Positions 1-11,908 of a stretch of 64,000 nucleotides of DNA are shown here, in pieces. The stretch lies in the NCBI GenBank assembly GCA_947034895.1, contig OX344762.1:47099087-47163086 (forward strand), given 5' to 3'. Under the pieces are notes generated by a model. It worked only from the letters and a program-made list of their open reading frames with translations, searched no databases and was not told the origin of the DNA. The position numbers were made by a program, and so were the translations under genes. How positions within the stretch are numbered: position 1 is the first letter of the stretch; every line of letters begins with the position of its first letter. The DNA comes from Rhytidiadelphus loreus. Lineage: Eukaryota; Streptophyta; Bryopsida; Hypnales; Hylocomiaceae.

Positions 1-185
1 TTCGTATGCTCAATATTCCACCATACTTAGCAACGAGCTACATTGCATCCTAGAAGTCAATGCATGCTCCACAACAGTGAGTACCGGGCATGTAAGAGTG
101 CTTTGGGAGTTGATCATCGTACAAGGGAGTGTATTAGGAGTCCTCTTTGAAAGAAGTGAAGTAAATTGAAGTCCTACTAATTCAG

Positions 186-989
186 CAATTGTGCTTACCT
201 ACTTCCAACTCTAACATTGGACTAGTTTTGTGTGCTATAGAACTTCCAGATAGTCCCAGCGAGCTCAGCATTGCAGATGACGAGGTCACAGAAGGACGAG
301 CTTGGACTCGGAAGTCCATAGAAGTGCCCGAAGGTGGTAAATTAGTCCCTGATACAACACGGAGCGACCCCGCAAGTAGTTTGGAATTACCCAGAGGCTC
401 CACACACAGTCCATCCCGCACTACAAAGTCTACAGCCGATGGAGACTTAGCAACGAGCAAAGGACCTTCTTTGAGCGGAGAAATGCAACCAGAGATTTCC
501 CTCCAAGCAATCAATGAAGCCGCATTTGAGAACTCCGAAGTGAGCAAAGAAGTTGAGGAGAGTTGGACAGTTCTTGAAGGATCTCATATGAGAGGGCCGC
601 GGATTAAGGGAAAGAGTCCAGCATCAAAGAATCGCAGGGCTGTCATGAGGGAGGAAGTACAAGCAAAAGCTGGCCTAGGTGCTCAAGAAAATGACATTGA
701 TCATAGTGAGGACGGACATGAATTTGAGGATGAAGTGGGCGATGAAGCTTCAGAGAGTGATGATGAAGGGGGAGGAGAGGAAAACGAGGTTTCAGGTGAA
801 GAAGAGGTTAAATTGGACGAAACGGTGAACATGAAGCGTAGAAAACCATCAAAAGGCGGGCCAGAGAGGAAGGGCAAGGTTAATCAGAGGGTGTCTACAG
901 GTGGAAATTCTAAGCGAAAGAAGCTTCCAGTTCAGTCCCGCAAGTCAACTGCCTCCAACACTCGTGCAGCGGCCAGAACAAGAAAATGA
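186..989 (+). CDS. Terminal exon of an unrecognised acidic/basic nuclear-type protein
   Basis: The reading frame is open from about 165, but a branch-point-like ctaat and a ttcag acceptor just before 186 suggest this is the last exon of a gene whose earlier exons lie left of the window. The exon encodes about 267 residues ending in TGA. The middle is strongly acidic (Glu/Asp runs with SESDDEGGGEE) and the C-terminus is Lys/Arg/Ser-rich with several bipartite-like clusters (KRRKPSK, KRKK, ending RAAARTRK). Low complexity, the acidic stretch and basic tail suggest a nuclear, chromatin-associated protein, but no domain is recognisable. Unlike most genes in the window it has no in-frame stop, so it is the best candidate for an ordinary host gene. 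The 3' UTR probably runs to about 1130. Confidence 0.55.
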   Translation, partial: QLCLPTSNSNIGLVLCAIELPDSPSELSIADDEVTEGRAWTRKSIEVPEGGKLVPDTTRSDPASSLELPRGSTHSPSRTTKSTADGDLATSKGPSLSGEMQPEISLQAINEAAFENSEVSKEVEESWTVLEGSHMRGPRIKGKSPASKNRRAVMREEVQAKAGLGAQENDIDHSEDGHEFEDEVGDEASESDDEGGGEENEVSGEEEVKLDETVNMKRRKPSKGGPERKGKVNQRVSTGGNSKRKKLPVQSRKSTASNTRAAARTRK

Positions 990-2395
990 GTGTACGAGGT
1001 TATTTGCCTGTCGAGGATTCGCACACGGTTTTGAGTGGATATGCTCCGCCGTCTCATCTTTGAAGTTTGACTTGGTATTCTGTATTGGAAGGTTTTATAC
1101 ACACATGAATACAAATACACAATTCGATTACTAATTTGTTGATTTCAGAGTTTTATTTGGAGTTTGGGGCATAGGGTAGGGTATGAGTCTATTTTGATTT
1201 TCTAGCATGAATCTTTGTGATCAGGCATTTATCGGTTGCATGGGAGGGTTCCTGTACTTGTTTGCAATGGTTATAATTTCAAGCTTTGTGGTAGGATTTA
1301 GAGTTCAGGTTGAGCTTTAGAGATGGCAACTATGCACGGAACTAGATATTTTGTTCTTTGTACGAGGGTGTCAATGAGTTTGGGCAAATGTTCGTTTGCA
1401 TTTCAAAATTGAACCTCATTGGAATTTGTGGATCAACATAGTGCTGTGCAGGAGTTTACGTTTGTAGGGCTCGGATTTGGTTACTGGGTTACAAAAAATC
1501 ACACATGCAGGTCTCGAAGCTTCAGAGGTGCCATTCTTATTTTGATTTGGCCATGCCTATTTTGTATTTCAGCGTAGTCTGATTGCCTGGTTTGAAAATT
1601 TGTATGGGTTTAGGGTTTTGATTCAAAAGTGTGATTGGTGTTGGAATTCAGGGACTTGAATAATGAATACAGTGGATATTGGGGTCTTCTACAGCGACCA
1701 TAACAAAGGAGCTTCAAAGGTTTAGGGTGCATGCTTTGGATTCTGGATTTATAAGTTTACTGTGAGGGTGTGCTATGTTTGAAAGATGGTATTTTTTGGC
1801 ATTAGTATTTCAAGGTGAGGATTCGATTTAGGATTTAGTGTCATTTATATTCATGAATTAGCTTTCCATTCAGCCCCAGAAATCAGGCTCTATGGTTGAG
1901 GTTGGGATGGTAGTTAAGGTGTAGTTCATGTTATTTCAGTTAGTGGCAAGATGTTGCCAACTTGTGAAGATCTGAGTTTTGCAATAAGAATTTGGCACAT
2001 TCACAATAGATTCTAGCAAGTTTCCTGCAAAGTGAATGCAATTTCTTGCTTACTGGGTCTGGTGTGAGGGTGTTGAGGAATTGAAGTTCTCATTGTTTAG
2101 GGACCTTACCATCCATTGAGACTCTCCAGCACCCATTGAGAGTGCTTAATTCATCATTAGATGGGAGTAAACTATGTGCAACGCTGGTGTGGCAGCATCC
2201 CAGCACTTGATATAGTTTCTAAGAAGGCGATTTCACTAAAATTTGCAGTGAAAAGTTGTTTAGTTAGCAACTTCTCCATTTCCACATGAGAAAAGTATGC
2301 ACATTTCATCACTTTTGGGCATAAATTATACACCTTCTAAAGTTAGTTTAGCACTATACTTGAGACAGTATAGCCCATCAGAACTTCTTTAAGTA
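990..2395. other. 3' UTR and T/G-rich non-coding stretch
   Basis: No convincing coding sequence on either strand. The first ~140 bases look like the 3' UTR of the preceding exon. The rest is T- and G-rich single-copy-looking DNA, which could be downstream UTR introns or intergenic sequence. Confidence 0.4.
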
Positions 2396-2400
2396 CTACA

Positions 2401-2760
2401 TTCAAAAGTTTGGCACATTGGGCCATACTTTTGTGAAAAAAATAGAATATGAACGTATTTACCAAAAGTTTGGCACATTGGGACAAACTTTTGTAAAAAA
2501 AATAGAATATGAACGTATATACCAAAAGTTTGGCACATTGGGACAAACTTTTGTAAAAAAAATAGAATATGAACGTATTTACCAAAAGTTTGGCACATTG
2601 GGCCAAACCTTGGTGAAAAAAATAGAATATCTTAGTACTTACCAAAAGTTTGGCACATTGGGCCAAACTTTGGTGAAAAAAATAGAATATCTTAGTACTT
2701 ACCAAAAGTTTGGCACATTGGGCCAAACTTTGGTGAAAAAAATAGAATATCTTACATATA
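2401..2760. repeat. Minisatellite, six 60-bp units with an internal hairpin
   Basis: Six head-to-tail units of exactly 60 bp, starting at 2401, 2461, 2521, 2581, 2641 and 2701. Each has the core AAGTTTGGCACATTGGG followed by CCAAACTT or a variant, so AAGTTTGG and CCAAACTT can pair as a short hairpin. Units 1-3 end in gaacgtat-type sequence and units 4-6 mostly in cttagtactt, so there are two subfamilies. The array is open in several frames, which creates repetitive but spurious ORFs. Confidence 0.95.
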
Positions 2761-5480
2761 AAATCATATGTTGTATCTAGGTCACACCTAATTAATTGAT
2801 TATGAATAGTAATTTTTGAATTCACCATTGCTCGGATCAACACACTATTATGAAATTACAATGTATGCATGCATTGAAGGGATTCAAAAAAATCCCTTGG
2901 GAACACAAATTATTGTACACCTTATTAAATTACAATTTATGGATATCATAATTTAATGCTAGGACAAAGAGGTTGTGATAAAATAGGAACTTCAAATTTG
3001 ATAAAGATATGTGTTCTTTGAAAATTTCCACATGTGAATAAACTCGAAAATATGTCAATTCATTAAATTGAGGGTTCAAAATAAATATAGATCTATTGTT
3101 TACTAGGGAGATTTGAAATTTATGAACTACTTTACGATAAATTAGTAAATATATGAGAATCTTGTTACTTTTGTCTAAAATGTGAAACCCTAACAATATT
3201 TTGACTCGCATGTACGAACATTTTAAGAGGAATAGTCCAAACAATATACATTGTAGCTAGTGTGATTTTCAATTATTCATAGTGAATTCTTCTGCTATTC
3301 TCCTAGTAAACCCTTTAGTACACTAAATCCGGTTAACAATAGACCTCGCAAAACAAATGAATCAGTTTCAAATATTGTATTAACACATTACAAATTTGAA
3401 GAGCAACAGAAGTGCACTAGATGCAATCGGCGTTGAAAGATTTATGTAATTATTGGTAGGCTGGCCAATACATTTGCCAGCTCCTGTCCTTCAACGAACA
3501 ATAAAAGAAGTACCGTTTAGCAATAACACAACTGGATTCACTGTACACGATGATTTAGGACATAATGTACTTCAGATTCCTTACAAGACGGAACTTGGTG
3601 CTCCTGTGTTATTGCTTGCTCTTTTGGAAATGTTGGTTGCTCCCGACAGACTGCTGGTTTAGGCTGATGGACCGCTGGTTGCTTCTGATGGATTGTTGGA
3701 TGACTTTAGGGTTTAGGGTTCAGTTTTAAGGTTACAGGTTAAGTTTTAGAGTTCAGGGTTGACCCTAAAATTTTGCAAAGGCCCAACCGGTTGCACACTA
3801 ATTTGGTGGGGAGAGGTCTTGATTTTGGGGGGAACTTACATGAATTTAGTGGGTTTAGGTCTATATTTTTGGTAGGTTCATTTCAATAAGATGAATGTAC
3901 CCAACAAAGTACCCACTCAATTTCTTAAATGAGTTTTGAACACCCTGAAACTTTCCTACCTAGGAGCAACCATGTTTGGAATTATATATATTATATATAC
4001 ATATGTATATTTTTTATGTTTTTTTTATTTTATTTTTCTTAATTGTGCGGTTCTTAACTATTCTAAAGGAGAGATGAAATGCAAGTACACATTATATCAC
4101 CTTAAAGTCCTAGTAGTTGCTTACAATACTTCATTTTGGGCATGAATTTTGAATGCTTGCACGGATAGCATACCATTAAATTGTATACTCAAGTGATGAA
4201 CATTGATTTGTTACGTAAAAAGAAATTTGGCACTGATGTGGTGAACTTGCTAGTAAGGTATTCATGAATTGATCGGAGGAAACTCAGGGGAGATTGGCTT
4301 TCTAGATTATAGCTTTTTTATCAAAATAAATTATGCAAAGGTGAATAATGTTTATTTACAACCAACAATATATTGTATTGGAATGTAAGCGAACTTGAGG
4401 TGTTTTGGAAATCGTACACCTTGTGCATGATTTATATTTCAAATTGATCCGCATATTAAAACAAAAGGAGTAGAAAGTCAAAACTAACCAAGGGGGATCC
4501 TAGTAAACTTTACAAAATTTATATACATATAAGGTACCTACGTGCAATGATAAATGTGGTTTGACACCAATTACAGATGGGTACAATTGATGCTTGTCAA
4601 TAAGAGTTTCACACATGAGATCCAATGGTAGGTAGTAAGCTTTCTTTTGTAATTGCATGTGTAAATTAGCAGGCCCTAATTTGCGGCAATAGCGCAACAC
4701 ATGTGACTTGTGGTTTTAGACAGCTCTACTTACATTGCCAAGTACAATACTTGGGGACCCAAATAATAAAATCCATGAACCGAAGTATACCTTCCAATGG
4801 AGTTCAATTATGATGCAAATTTGGTAACAGTAGTAATTTAAACACAAAAAAGACTAAAGTTCAGCGTATACATGACCACTAACATTCACAGTGATTTGGG
4901 GTAAGGTCAACAATTCATGTGTAGTGACATTTCCCTTATAGTATCCATCTTCAGAAACACATACCAACACATTTTATCGGCATTGTTGGGGTTTTGTTTT
5001 GGCCTACCATATATACACTAATATGCTCACCTACTATGGCCGGTTTAGGCTATTGTGCGAGTTACTGAGAACAGAAATGGACAACTGCATTTGAAACAAT
5101 ACATCACCACATCTCAAGCAGAATGCAACGCTACTTCATCCACTGTATCCACAAACATTCACTGTCATATCCCTGAAAAGAATGCATGTGCCAAAAATTC
5201 AGCAATGGAGGTGGGATAAAGAGAAGTGGATACAGACTAATTGTTGCTTCACTGCCGCTTAAATTTGTTACAAGGTCCAATACATTGCAATCTTATAATA
5301 AAAAAAGTTCCACAACCTGCTTGACGATGCATATGAAAGCATCTCGAGCAAAACCAAAGTATTACTACGCGATCCAGTGAGTACCTGCACCGCCCTCTAT
5401 GAATTGCTACCAGTTAATCTGAATTCAAGCCGGTACAAGATCTCCCCTAAGTCAAAACAATATTTACAAATTGGAACTGA
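2761..5480. other. AT-rich intergenic region without a gene
   Basis: Only short chance ORFs are present. Around 3705-3760 there are degenerate telobox-like tttagggttt/gttcagggtt motifs. I see no RNA gene or element terminus. Confidence 0.5.
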
Positions 5481-5505
5481 GAAGACGTATTTAGATTGCA
5501 TTCCA

Positions 5506-6108
5506 TCAGTCTTGCTGGGGTGGATGGGGTGGATGGGGTGGATCATAATCGGCGTTGTCATCAGTTCTGTAGACCGTCATGTACGAGATACACCTATTGG
5601 CTTGACCATCTTGCTGCCCATCCGCTGGCACTGGCCCATGTTCAGTAATACGAACTTCCCATGCGTCAGGCTGCTGCACTGCTTCAGCATTTGCTTCGAC
5701 ATGCCCTCCATTCGCGGGATAGTAGATGCTGTAGGCACCCCCCTCCTGTACAATGTAAGCTTCAATCCACTCGGCTAGGTCGTCTTCTTCCTCCACTGTT
5801 GCTTGGAAAGGAATGCTTGTGCATAGCTCCATTTGCCGGAACTCCAAATTTGCGTCCTATGTCCACTCCAAGTTGTCACTGCCACCTCGAAGTAGAAGCG
5901 CTCGAACTTTCTCTGACCCAAAGAATGGGAGCTTCCCTTTCCGAATTTCCACAAGTTCATCTACCTGCTGCAAGTAGTCCCGAAGGTCACCCTTCGATTT
6001 TGGGAGAGAGGACATATTGACTACATAAGGTGCGACAACAATTTGGCACTCCACAAGAGCCGGTTGCTCACAAGTCCAAGGTGCAATGAAGCGAATGTGT
6101 GAGACTTG
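5506..6108 (-). pseudogene. Last exon of the 5.5-10.4 kb transposon gene (broken)
   Basis: A minus-strand frame is open from about 6108 (after an acaag-type acceptor) to 5506, interrupted only by one TAG at 5857-5859. The product starts VSHIRFIAPWTCEQ and ends in a Pro/His stretch (PPHPPHPPQQD) encoded by an 11-bp tggatggggtg microrepeat near 5511-5545. No domain is recognised. It lies downstream of, and on the same strand as, the transposase-like exons at 6758-10326, with about 650 bp of intron-like DNA between them. I infer it is the C-terminal part of the same gene or a second gene of the element. The single TAG fits a decayed CAG codon. Confidence 0.4.
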
Positions 6109-6757
6109 TCAACAGAATGGTAGCCTTCTCATCTGGCATTGCCTTTGTACACAACAACTGAGCCTTCAACACTACGTTGATTCCAGTCACTTCCAAGGAG
6201 CATTTAAGGTGATGAGACACCCTAATCCTTAAGCCGCTAACCTGGACCCTGAAACATCATCCCTCAATCACATAACTGAATAGCATGCACCCTAAAACAT
6301 CAAACATCTAATTCACAATGAAACATCAAAACCTGAACATCCAATTCCACCTAGAACATCACATGTCGCATGCATGAAATGATTTGTACCAGAAATTGCG
6401 GAAGGCCTTCATTAATGGTAAGTACTTGAAAATGTGAGTACTACACTTTAATTACCCAAATTAGTGTGTATCAGAGAAGGGACATCACACTTCTCTGTGA
6501 AACCTTCCAAGTTCAATCCTCGTTCCGGACCAAGTTAGCAAAAGTATGAAGCAAACGAGATTACCACAAAAGTACTTGTATACTGTTGAAGCCTAAGCTG
6601 CACAGAAAAATTCAGTTCCATGTTAGCTTTATCAATTGAAGGCTGTAGTGTTGCTGGAATTCAAATTTGGGCATGCAGGGACTTAAACCCTGATTGCACC
6701 TGTTCCATGCATGCCCCCCCCCCGCACCATACACAACAGGAAGAGTTTATGAAATGG

Positions 6758-8653
6758 TCAGTTCTCTTCCTCAAGATCTAGAGCCGCAAGCACTGTTATA
6801 ATTCGCATCCTCACAGACTCTTGCAACTCATACACTATATTGTTACCAGTGACCCGATGGTTTTTCAGTGGCATAAGGAATTTTACAGCACGAATATACT
6901 GAACATGCATGTACACCACTTGAGAATTTCTCAACAGCACATAGGAACTGTCAGAAGACCCCCATGCCTAGTAGTAGTGTCCTGCAACCACAAGGTCTCC
7001 TTTCTCGAATGTAGTACCCCACGGACAACTGAAATCAGCCTTAGCATGATGCAATGGCTTTGTGACTCTTATGAGCCAAAAATCTTGGCCTTCACTATTG
7101 CTTGCAGCGGCATTAACACAAAAATTGTCACCAATTTCGAGAGTGGATGCCATGAGCTCTCCGTCATCTCCCCATTCCCAAACGCCATCCTAGTTGTCCA
7201 TTATTGCATTTCTGACAAATTCCGTGTCAGCTGGTTGCAAATATCGAGCTTGCCATTCCCCTGTCCAAGGCAAATTCACACACCTTGACCACTGGTTATC
7301 AATACAGAACGCACAAAAACAAGCAAGAGGCTTCACCATAATGTGGGCCATCTGGTTCTTGTTAGTTGCCATAATGGAGTGGATTTTGCGAGTCCCATGG
7401 ACAACGTCACATTTGTGACTATTGTCTCGAAGTGGCTGTACCTCAGACTCTAGTATTTCCCAGAAGTATCGTCTCATGGGCTTTCTGCGACCACCGTAAG
7501 TACTCTCCACCCTCTCACCCAAATGAGCTTGCAAAAAAAGAACCACATCATTAGCACACGCCAGTTTAGAGCCATGAGACTTTAGTTGTTCTCTCCTAAT
7601 GAACGACTTGACAACTGCACCTGCTCCATCATGAGGACCCTTCCCGTGCCCACTACCAAAGAAACTCCACAGCATAGAACATCCATTAGTCATATTGGGA
7701 TACCTAGATACAAAATACCAAGGTCTGCTACTCTTAAACTGGTTAGCACACCCATCACTCCATACCCAATGTTGCTTTGGTTTAAATCCAAATCTGCACA
7801 TGTGGTCCCAATGCAACCCAAAGCAATATTGTATGAACTCTGAGTCATGATGCTTGTCATCTGAAATGTAGAAATGGTACTCTGTTAGAATAAACGTCTC
7901 TAGATCAAACATGTTTGCATCTGGGTTGTGACGATAAGTAATGTGGACCAAAATACTCACTTGATACGAGTGCCAATGCATGCTCTGCACTTCATCTTGA
8001 ATCTCGAACTTGTAGTTTTCAGCGTAGTCAACAATAGACACCACTGTATCTTGCGGGAATGACTTGCAACTGTGTTTGAATTGTTGATCCTCCCACCTAG
8101 CTACGAAGTTGTGGGTAACAAAGGCCTGGAGCTTGGGCTTCAAGTAATCGAAGAACACATTAGAGGTGGTCTTCTTGTATACCAAGTTTAGTTTGTTCAA
8201 GACTTTTCCCTTCTTTGAAATAGTCTCCTCCAAAGCAAACCTCCTCCACTCCATTAACTGACTCTCACACCCCTCAGCCTCATCAGGGCAGATTGGCAAA
8301 GTGTGTACTCCACAATTCTCACACTCACCATACAAACACTTCACATGATGCCATTCATGAAAGTCCCCTTTGGGGCATACTATAGCTTGCCATAAGGCAG
8401 TCAGACCATCATATTGCATGACACAAGCCTCACATTTTCCCTCTTCAGAATGGTCACAATATGGGGTTAGCAACTTACCTGCACGCATGTTGTTCAGAGC
8501 AACTAGAAGCTCCTTGAACTCAACGTGATAAATACAGCAGCAAGTATTTCGTTCCCGTAATCGTTTCACAAAGAAAGGCTTCAACCTTCCAAAGGACCTC
8601 TCTGCTACCGATATGTCAGGGTAGGCTACTGCAAACCGAATATAGAATTGCGT
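6758..8653 (-). CDS. DDE-like transposase core plus BAH-like tail, broken by two TAG codons
   Basis: The exon starts after a tttgtag acceptor at 8654-8655. The N-terminal part has a Cys-rich block (ERNTCCCIYHVEF) and further Cys pairs (CDHSEEGKCEAC, CLYGECENCG) that suggest zinc binding. The centre has WSDGCANQFKS and, about 40 residues later, FFGSGHGKGPHDGAGA, motifs of an uncharacterised transposon-derived family present in many eukaryotes. After an in-frame TAG (7190-7192) the same frame continues into a segment with GDNFCVNAA and FWLIRV that resembles a BAH-type chromatin-reader fold. A second TAG follows at 6968-6970, and the frame ends at 6758. Both stops look like CAG codons changed to TAG. 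The catalytic role is inferred by analogy, and this copy is not expected to be functional. Confidence 0.6.
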
Positions 8654-8817
8654 CTACAAAGCCACTTAGAAGTCAAAATCAGTCCATGTTCACTCCATGC
8701 TGTCCATTACAACTAAGTCAATGTGAACCACAGTACACTACTTGTCCATTACAAGGGACTCCAATACTAAGGAAGATGGACTTCAAATGAGAGCGAGTCT
8801 TGATCCAATTCAAATTG

Positions 8818-9100
8818 TAGACTTCAAAGTACTCATACGGGACTTTACAATACACAAACTGAAGTGAAGAGTACCCAGTCTGTACTTGCAATGTTTAACT
8901 ATGGACTTCAAATATCGATACTGTACTTCAAAGTACTTATTTGGAAAGTAGTCTTGACATGCAACAACTTGTAGACTTCAAAGTACTCCTAGGGGACTTT
9001 ATATTACTAATACTGGCGTGAAGAGTACTCAGAGTGTAGTTCAAATGTTTAACTATGGACTTCAAGTACCGATATGGGACTTCAGAGTACTCAAAGAAGA
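8818..9100. repeat. Two-copy 153-bp tandem repeat inside an intron
   Basis: gtagacttcaaagtactc recurs at 8818 and 8971, and the following ~130 bases are similar (gaagtgaagagtac and tttaactatggacttcaa in both). The repeat lies in the intron between the two transposase exons at 9403-10326 and 6758-8653. Confidence 0.7.
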
Positions 9101-9402
9101 TCAAATAGCCTGAGATGGATCAGCCCTTGTTGTTCATGCACTCTTCAATACTGAATTGGACTTAGGGTGACAAGTCAATCTAAAGAATGTACATCACATT
9201 GACTCAACATGACTTGAATCTGCGAATTATGACTCTACAGTTCATTTGGACTGTATGGACTCCATACACAAATCCTATGCATTGATCTTTGCAGATTGTA
9301 ACTTAATTCCCAACCCCATGCAGAATTATACGCCATTAACTATTAACAACTAAGCTTCCTCTGTAAGTGTGTTCCTAATTTTGGCACATCATTGGAATTT
9401 AC

Positions 9403-10326
9403 CTGTGTTTCTTGTAGGTAATGTGTTGGCTTCGTGTCGTATTCACCCAGTGAAATCCACTTGCGTGTTACATCCTTCTTATTTGGAGAGACTCGACTCT
9501 CCAACACCCACCAGTCAATGATCATCTTGCGTTCTTCCACACTAATCCCATCTGTGCGCTTCTTTCGTATAGAGAGCATGCATATGAATACCCCGTTGCT
9601 GTTCGTCACTTCTCGCCTACCAATGGCTGTTGTGAGATTGCGATGGTGAATTCCCAATGCTTTTGCTACTTCTCTAAACGATGAATTGCCTGTCTCAGAA
9701 CTGACTGTAGCATCTAAAATGGCGTGTTTGGTTGCCAACTTAGCTGCACTATTCCCCATCTTCACAAGTTCTAGATGGGCTGAAACACCACAGACAACTT
9801 CTCCATAAGCTGTTGCCACCTTTGAGGTCAAAATGTGGTCGGGAAGATGAACTCGGACCTTCTTGTGGTCTAGAACTCTACGTAGTACTAATTTCCTGTT
9901 GTTTGGCCCTGGACAAGTATCCAAGTTTGCCCTAATGCATTCTACTATTAGAAGCGCAACCCTACGCTCTTGTCTCTCTACCATATCGTCCTCTACACAC
10001 TCTTGTAATTGACAGTCACCACCGTTGTTCTCCACGCGCTGTTCGCCATTTCTCTCGACGTGTTGTTCACCACCGTTTTGATCCACGCGCTGTTGACCAC
10101 CGTTGTTCTCCACGCGCTGTTCACCGTTGTTCCGAATGGCATCTACTTCAACACGCCGTTTTCGTGACAAGGCTTTTCTGGCATTTTGAGATGCCTTCCG
10201 GACTTCTTGTACAGCATGGTCATTTCTGTGTAGAACTTCTGACCTTTGGATCTGTTGTAATGCTCGCTCTTGGGGACCCAAGCTTCTCCACCCAGCTCTA
10301 GCCTCTTTAACCTTGGCTGAACCCAT
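9403..10326 (-). CDS. N-terminal exon of the transposon gene (HMG-like basic region, HTH-like segment)
   Basis: I choose the ATG at 10326 (MGSAKVKEARAGW) because the open sequence upstream looks like leader DNA. The exon ends at a clear donor, CAG|gtaaat, at 9402/9403. The first ~60 residues are basic and helical (GWRSLGPQERALQQIQ, KALSRKRRVEVD), reminiscent of an HMG-box-like or homeodomain-like region. Next comes a 7-9-residue degenerate repeat (NNGEQRVE, NNGGQQRVD and so on), then a helix-turn-helix-like stretch (SFREVAKALGIHHRNLTTAI). This fits the DNA-binding N-terminus of a transposase whose core is the next exon. No in-frame stop is present here. The family assignment is inferred from the downstream exon. 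Confidence 0.55.
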
Positions 10327-11905
10327 GTTTGCAGCACGCTCCCTACATCCACCGTAAACCAAAAAACGCTGCAATCAGTCCTCACAAATTCCAATTGCAT
10401 CTTGCCCAAACAAAGCTTCCAACAACCTTCACAATGGCTATTCTGAAAACCAAAACGAAACCAGATGGTTTTTCAAAACCGATTGCAGCTGCGATTTCCC
10501 AAAGCAACTCCCTACCAAACCCTAAACCCTAAACCTCTAAGATACCTAAGAAGATAAATCCTAAATTTCATGTCAATGCCAATTTATCCTAAACACAGAC
10601 AAACGAAAAGCCCATTGCACAATAGCCGGGCAAGGCAAAACAAATTGGACCAAAGCCGCTTCTCACAGCCCTAAACTCCATGCAGTATATCGACACCCTA
10701 AATCAAATTCAGAAAGGATAGGAGCGCATTGCTTACCTTACACGAGTTAGAGTTCACCCATGAGCCCGACTCATCCTCCGCTCCTTGATGTTCCTGCCCC
10801 TCGTGTAAAATGGCTCGATGACTCCAGCCCTAACCAATCTGTTTGTGGATAATAAAAAGAGACCACCTAGTTTGTGTGCTAGAGCTAACGGATTGTAACC
10901 CCTAAATCAAACACGTTGAACTCTCAATGTACATGCAAACACTCGACCTTTACTCCGATCAATTGGGTGTCAGACGCAGATTTAGTTAAGACAGCCCAAT
11001 AATCGTGGATCTAAATTTTCCTTCGGACCCTCGACCTACGCTCCCTGAACCCTAAACCCTAGAACACCAAAAACTTCAACTAGTTTACCATGTTCTTGCG
11101 TTTTTGTTTCATGGATAACGAGAACGGTGACGTTATTGAAGTCCAAACCAAAACCCTAACCCCCCAAACCAGCCCATTTGTAAACATTCAATGCCAACTA
11201 ACACACTTCACTTTGACTTGCTGAAAAGAACGCAAGAAACTTGCCGACAGTTACTTCCTCAAACCCTAGCCGAGCGAACCATAGCCACGCACCCTCCCCA
11301 AAAATTGAGGCAACTGAAAAGAGGCAGGAAGAACAAAACAAAGGAGACGATCAATGCGGAACTGAAACCCTAAAGGGGAAATCAATCTTTGGTTACCAGT
11401 AGATGCAATCTATAACGTACACGTGTACCACACCACAGGTCTACCCGGCCAAGCCCGGCCTAATCTCTGTGACTGCACGTATCCAAAAAAGGGCCAAAAA
11501 TTAATTTGAAAAATGTACCACCCTAGAGAATCACTCTGTTATAACATTTAGTGAAGACACCATTCCAAATTTTGACTTTAAATGTGTGAAACCAAGCCCC
11601 AAAATTTGCATGTATTTCGAGACACATAATAGTCCATATCTCCAATTTTAATGCTACAACTCTACGTATTTGAAGCCTAGATATTTGATTACGTATGTAC
11701 TTATTTAAATAACAGTCCTTCTTTTACAAAACAATTGAATTTCAATAGATGAAAGACTCCTTTTCATTAATGTTGTGGACTCTGACAGTATATAAAGAGT
11801 ACATTTGAAAGTCTTTTACACATAGAATATAAACAATTTTGCAAATATTTCTTTAGTATTTCATAGATCATCAAGTATACAACACTCTCATGAGTCCTTT
11901 TCTAT
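10327..11905. other. Leader/promoter-like AC-rich DNA with telobox motifs, then AT-rich DNA
   Basis: No gene seen. 10400-11400 contains many aaaccctaa motifs (for example 10516-10535 and 11045-11065), typical of plant promoters and 5' leaders and much too short and scattered to be telomeric. 11400-11900 is AT-rich and empty. Confidence 0.4.
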
Positions 11906-11908
11906 GTT

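Larger units (their letters stand above)
5506..10400 (-). mobile_element. Decayed DNA transposon (coding region; termini not found)
   Basis: Three collinear minus-strand coding blocks (9403-10326, 6758-8653, 5506-6108) separated by intron-like DNA form one transposon-derived gene set. I could not find terminal inverted repeats or a target duplication, so the limits given are those of the coding blocks only. The core family differs from the DUF7869 gene at 29.2-32.0 kb, but both have a D-plus-GH signature and a BAH-like tail and may be distant relatives. Confidence 0.5.

Noticed and set aside
2343..2843. Repetitive ORFs on both strands over the minisatellite
   Set aside because: The 60-bp period is a multiple of three, so all frames without a stop in one unit stay open; the proteins are artefacts.
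6480..6540. Possible tRNA-like sequence (gttcaatcc)
   Set aside because: No acceptor stem, anticodon arm or matching D-arm could be paired around it.
10516..11065. ccctaaa/aaaccctaa stretches as telomeric repeats
   Set aside because: Only one to three units at a time, scattered and degenerate; these are telobox-like promoter motifs, not a telomere or an interstitial array.
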